From contig NZ_JAQRFI010000020.1 of the NCBI RefSeq assembly GCF_028598805.1, forward strand, positions 1-64,000: DNA of 64,000 nucleotides, in the 5' to 3' direction. Positions 61,062-64,000 of the stretch are shown piece after piece (positions within the stretch are counted from its first letter, which is position 1; each line of letters begins with the position of its first letter). The notes under the pieces were generated by a model, which saw only the letters and a list, made by a program, of their open reading frames with translations, searched no databases and had not been told where the DNA came from. The position numbers were made by a program, and so were the translations under genes. This DNA is from Xenorhabdus yunnanensis. Its GTDB lineage: Bacteria > Pseudomonadota > Gammaproteobacteria > Enterobacterales > Enterobacteriaceae.

Positions 61062-62444
61062 TTACCTCTTCTTCATAGCCTCCAGTAAAATATCCTGTAC
61101 TTCCCGCTTGGAATTACGCCGTTCCATTACCAATTCATCCATCGTGCCGTGAGCAATAATGTGGTGAACAAACACAGGGCGGTTGTGTCCGGCTTGTATC
61201 TGTCGGGTAGGGCCGATACGCTCAATGATTTGCTGGTACTGCTCCAAGTCCCACCAGTGAGAGAAAAATACCAGAATGTTACCGCCATCTTGCAGGTTTA
61301 ACCCGTGTCCGGCGCTGGCGGGGTGGGCGAACATGACAGGGATCTTTCCCGCGTTCCAGTCACGTAGAGTTTGTGGGTTATCGTCTAAGTGCTTCCCTTT
61401 CGGGAATGCGTTTAACAGTCGCGCTAAATCGTGTTTCCAATGATAGGCAACGAGTACCGGCATTCCGGCAGATTCATAGATGATGCTGTCTAATGCCTGT
61501 AGTTTGGCGTCGTGCAGTTCCTGCCACGTGCCGTTCTCGTCGGTATAGATAGCACCGCTGGCAATTTGCAGACATTTAACGGTCTTGGCCGCTGCGTTCG
61601 GGGCTTCAATGCCAATCCCCTCCAACTCCACGAACATTTCTTTTTCCATCGCCTTATACTGCTGATGGACTTTGGACGGAAGATCGATACGAATAACGTT
61701 GTGAATGGGTTCTTCAATATCGAACCAGTCCGCTGCATCCAGCGAGATAGTCATATCGTTCAATACTAATTGGATTTGTTCTTGGGCGAAGTCCTTCGGT
61801 TTTAAGTCCGGCCAGTGTTGCCCAGGTCGCTGGAAATTATTAAACCAGCGCGAAGTAAAGGCACTGTATGTCCGGCCTAGACGTTCACCCTGATCGATAA
61901 ACCACGCTTGCCCCCATAAATCCAGTAATCCGTTAGGGGCAGGCGTGCCGGTGAGATTGACCCATCGGTGTACATGCTTGTGGGCAACCTTGGCTAATGC
62001 CGCTGCACGCTTACCGCCTTTGCGTAACCTGAACGATTTGAGCCGTGTGCTCTCATCGGCAATGACAGTAGCGAACGGCCATTTATTTCCCAGTGTTTCC
62101 ACCAGCCAGACGAGGTTATCGTAGTTGGTAGTGAATATGCTGGCGTTAGTGTTTTTGAGCGCGTTTATTCGCTCTTTGGCACTGCCCGCAATGGGTTGTA
62201 CTTCGATATTATTTAAGTGCCCCCACTTCTCCGCCTCATCCGGCCACGTTGACCGAGCAACACGTAACGGCGCTAATACCAGTGCGGGTTGGGTTTCCAT
62301 ACCCACCCTGTACAAATCGTCCATTGCGGTTAATGTTGCTACTGTTTTACCCATGCCCATACCCGCCCAAATATTTGAGCGGGGGATATCGAGCTGGTGG
62401 TTGATAATGAGGTTTTGATAGGGGCGGGGGGTGAATGGTTTCAT
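61062..62444 (-). CDS. Phage SNF2-like DEAD/DEAH-box helicase
   Basis: Superfamily 2 ATPase of 460 residues. It starts MKPFTPRPYQNLIINHQ (Q-motif-like), then motif I AGMGMGKTVATL, motif II VIADESTRLKS, motif III NLTGTPAPNGLLDLWGQAW, and the C-terminal motifs GLNLQDGGNILVFFSHWWDLEQYQQIIERIGPTRQ. The pattern is that of RapA/SNF2-type helicases found in prophage early regions. It probably acts in phage replication or recombination; the substrate is unknown. It is higher in GC than the flanking chromosome. Confidence 0.85.
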   Translation of the reverse strand: MKPFTPRPYQNLIINHQLDIPRSNIWAGMGMGKTVATLTAMDDLYRVGMETQPALVLAPLRVARSTWPDEAEKWGHLNNIEVQPIAGSAKERINALKNTNASIFTTNYDNLVWLVETLGNKWPFATVIADESTRLKSFRLRKGGKRAAALAKVAHKHVHRWVNLTGTPAPNGLLDLWGQAWFIDQGERLGRTYSAFTSRWFNNFQRPGQHWPDLKPKDFAQEQIQLVLNDMTISLDAADWFDIEEPIHNVIRIDLPSKVHQQYKAMEKEMFVELEGIGIEAPNAAAKTVKCLQIASGAIYTDENGTWQELHDAKLQALDSIIYESAGMPVLVAYHWKHDLARLLNAFPKGKHLDDNPQTLRDWNAGKIPVMFAHPASAGHGLNLQDGGNILVFFSHWWDLEQYQQIIERIGPTRQIQAGHNRPVFVHHIIAHGTMDELVMERRNSKREVQDILLEAMKKR

Positions 62445-62486
62445 AGAGTACCTTTTAAACCCCGCGTTACAGCGGGGTGCTATGGG

Positions 62487-63365
62487 TTAAAATAATTCAC
62501 TGATATCTACGCTGTGTACTTCAAGCCAAGCTTGTTGTGGGTATATAACTTCGTGGCAATTTTGGTAAATGTTGTAGGCCATTGGGTAACCATCGGTGAC
62601 CGGATCGTAAATCTCATGTTTGTCGAGCCAAGAGTTTAATGCCTTCCACCCGTACATTATTCCCGTTGCGCGCCATACTGCCTGTTGAGATGCCCATTCT
62701 TTACTTGCACCGAAACGCGAGGCCATTTCTTCACGTTCCCGTATCGCTCTATTTGCGACACGTTGATACGCAGAATTACGTTGAAGTGCGGTTGCTTCCC
62801 TTTTTCGGCTGATTTGGGCTTTTGTACGAACAGCTTCATTGCGTTCTTCGGTTACTGTTTCGACGGTATGGCTGAGCGCAAGAATTTTATTGGCCTGCCC
62901 GGATATAAGAGCTATCGTCAATTCGGGGTTATTCACAAAATAATCTGCCGATAATTGAGGCTGCATTTGGTAGCTACCTGCTTGGCGGATCGCAGGCAAC
63001 ACTTCTTCACATACCCAATCTTGAAAACGTTCAGCCGAAGGCAATTTGCTACGTAGTATGAGGCGGTATAAATCAGGTTCAGTTAAAAGGATAATTCCTT
63101 TCGGTTTGACTCCTAAATTCAATTCCGTACACTGCACGGAATTAAGTCTAATCAATGACTTACAGTTGATTTTTAAGGCTTGATGAGGGTCTGAATATCC
63201 AAGTGCCTTAGCTACTTCTACGGCAAAAAATACAGGTTTGTCGTTGTACAACATTCCTTGCAACTCAATATCTAACTCTTCGTTAGAGAAACTCATCAAG
63301 GCATTTTTATTCAGGAGTTGGTTTGTACTTTCATTTTCGAATGCTAAAAATGTAACGTTTTGCAT
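62487..63365 (-). CDS. Bro-N domain phage antirepressor
   Basis: The product is 292 residues. The N-terminal Bro-N domain is clear (FFAVEVAKALGYSDPHQALKINCKSL, then PKGIILLTEPDLYRLILRSKLPSAERFQDWVCEEVLPAIRQAGSY). A coiled segment and a distinct C-terminal domain follow. Phage proteins of this type counteract the prophage repressor. It is transcribed leftward, opposite to the Arc-like gene across the operator region. Confidence 0.87.
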   Translation of the reverse strand: MQNVTFLAFENESTNQLLNKNALMSFSNEELDIELQGMLYNDKPVFFAVEVAKALGYSDPHQALKINCKSLIRLNSVQCTELNLGVKPKGIILLTEPDLYRLILRSKLPSAERFQDWVCEEVLPAIRQAGSYQMQPQLSADYFVNNPELTIALISGQANKILALSHTVETVTEERNEAVRTKAQISRKREATALQRNSAYQRVANRAIREREEMASRFGASKEWASQQAVWRATGIMYGWKALNSWLDKHEIYDPVTDGYPMAYNIYQNCHEVIYPQQAWLEVHSVDISELF

Positions 63366-63376
63366 AGTTATTACCT

Positions 63377-63553
63377 TTAGTTAGTAGTTTCTATGGTTGA
63401 TGCTTCTTGTGCTGCTTGCTGGGTGAATTCGATAAGCTCAAATGCAAGCGGTGATCCTGATTCAATAGTGCTCAGTAGTTGAGCGGTATCCAGAATGTTT
63501 CCAATGATTGAAAGCAAATCGATATGGTTTAGTTGTGAAACTTTTATAGACAT
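63377..63553 (-). CDS. Small prophage ORF
   Basis: A 58-residue frame (SIKVSQLNHIDLLSIIGNIL, then a helical, Glu/Ala/Thr-rich end) lies between the antirepressor and the operators. It starts 40 bases from the first operator, so it is the first leftward gene. No domain is recognised and the ribosome site is weak. Coding looks plausible because it fills the gap to the antirepressor exactly. Confidence 0.55.
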   Translation of the reverse strand: MSIKVSQLNHIDLLSIIGNILDTAQLLSTIESGSPLAFELIEFTQQAAQEASTIETTN

Positions 63554-63592
63554 TTTCCGTTAGCCCCTAAAGTAAACGCTTATTATTTTATT

Positions 63593-63654
63593 CTCACGGT
63601 GAGTACGAATTAAGTGTACTCACCGTGAGTCGTTGTTGTCAAGCTCACAGTGAG
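63593..63654. promoter_or_regulatory. Triple prophage operator, CTCACNGTGAG
   Basis: Three 11-bp palindromes: CTCACGGTGAG (63593-63603), CTCACCGTGAG (63619-63629) and CTCACAGTGAG (63644-63654). Spacings are 26 and 25 bases. Sites one and two also form a larger inverted repeat (14 bp each arm). They lie between the leftward ORF and the rightward Arc-like gene, the position of a repressor-controlled divergent promoter. Confidence 0.8.
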
Positions 63655-63700
63655 GCATACTTAAATAAGTACATCATAAATACAGTTTTGGGCTAAGCGT

Positions 63701-64000
63701 ATGAGTAGAGAAGATCCTCAACTGCGAGTAAGAATTCCCGCAGAATTGAAAGAAATCCTTGAGCAGAAAGCCAAGGAAAATAAAAGAACATTAACGGCCG
63801 AGATCGTTGACCGTTTAGAAGAGACTACCGTACAAGATTCTGTAGTAGGTAACAGTGATGGTTTCGGACGTATAGCTTTAGATTACGAAAGTCTTTGTAA
63901 TGATTATGAAGAGCTGAATGCTAAATATGAGCGCGAGTGTGCATTGGATTGGGCTGATTCGAATAAAGATGAATTGCGTTCTGCCGTTGAAAAATTGCGT
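63701..64000 (+). CDS. Arc-like ribbon-helix-helix DNA-binding protein (partial)
   Basis: The gene starts at ATG 63701 and is open to the window edge (100 codons seen). The N-terminus reads PQLRVRIPAELKEILEQKAKENKRTLTAEIVDRLEE, the beta strand plus two helices of Arc/Mnt-type repressors. A coiled-coil extension follows. It probably binds the CTCACNGTGAG operators just upstream and sets the lysogenic switch with the antirepressor, as Arc/Mnt and Ant do in P22; this is inference. Confidence 0.85.
   Translation, partial: MSREDPQLRVRIPAELKEILEQKAKENKRTLTAEIVDRLEETTVQDSVVGNSDGFGRIALDYESLCNDYEELNAKYERECALDWADSNKDELRSAVEKLR

Overview
The window looks like an entomopathogenic-nematode symbiont of the Morganellaceae (Xenorhabdus or Photorhabdus). 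The evidence is protein-level similarity and gene order close to Escherichia coli and Proteus for the housekeeping genes, a low G+C content, a UmoD/YcfJ-type protein, and an intergenic repeat of a kind I associate with these genera. The genus call is an inference.

Layout. 1-9.7 kb: a CirA-like TonB-dependent receptor, putrescine importer plaP behind an overlapping upstream ORF, D-lactate dehydrogenase dld, exonuclease I sbcB, tmaR, and an NAD(P)-binding oxidoreductase. 9.7-30.9 kb: the conserved rne to ndh block. It holds RNase E, pseudouridine synthase rluC, the yceD-rpmF-plsX-fabHDG-acpP-fabF fatty-acid/ribosome operon, pabC-mltG-tmk-holB-ycfH, hinT, lpoB-thiK-nagZ and ndh. 31-34 kb: an umoD/ycfJ-like gene, a HAAAP amino acid transporter, a relaxase remnant and a 78-bp inverted-repeat element, followed by mfd.

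38-44 kb is an AT-rich accessory island between mfd and lolC. It carries a compact minus-strand operon: a 23-residue precursor peptide with one Thr-Cys-Gly motif, a hairpin, a small ORF, an MNIO/DUF692 iron oxidase, small partner-like ORFs and a MATE exporter. This is the architecture of a methanobactin-type copper-binding RiPP cluster. The precursor and exporter are intact, but the MNIO gene has an in-frame TAA at codon 18 whose upstream codons still read as a perfect MNIO N-terminus. The small ORFs also look split by frameshifts or a stop. Beside it lies a secreted adenosine deaminase-like enzyme.

44-59.5 kb returns to the core: lolCDE, cobB, pepT, roxA, phoQ-phoP, purB-hflD-mnmA, nudJ-rluE and icd. 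PhoQ lacks the acidic cluster of the E. coli sensor. From 59.6 kb to the end is the left part of a lambdoid-type prophage inserted beside icd: integrase, excisionase, SNF2-like helicase, Bro-N antirepressor, a small ORF, three CTCACNGTGAG operators, and a divergent Arc-like repressor gene that runs off the window.

No tRNA, rRNA, CRISPR array or complete insertion sequence was seen.
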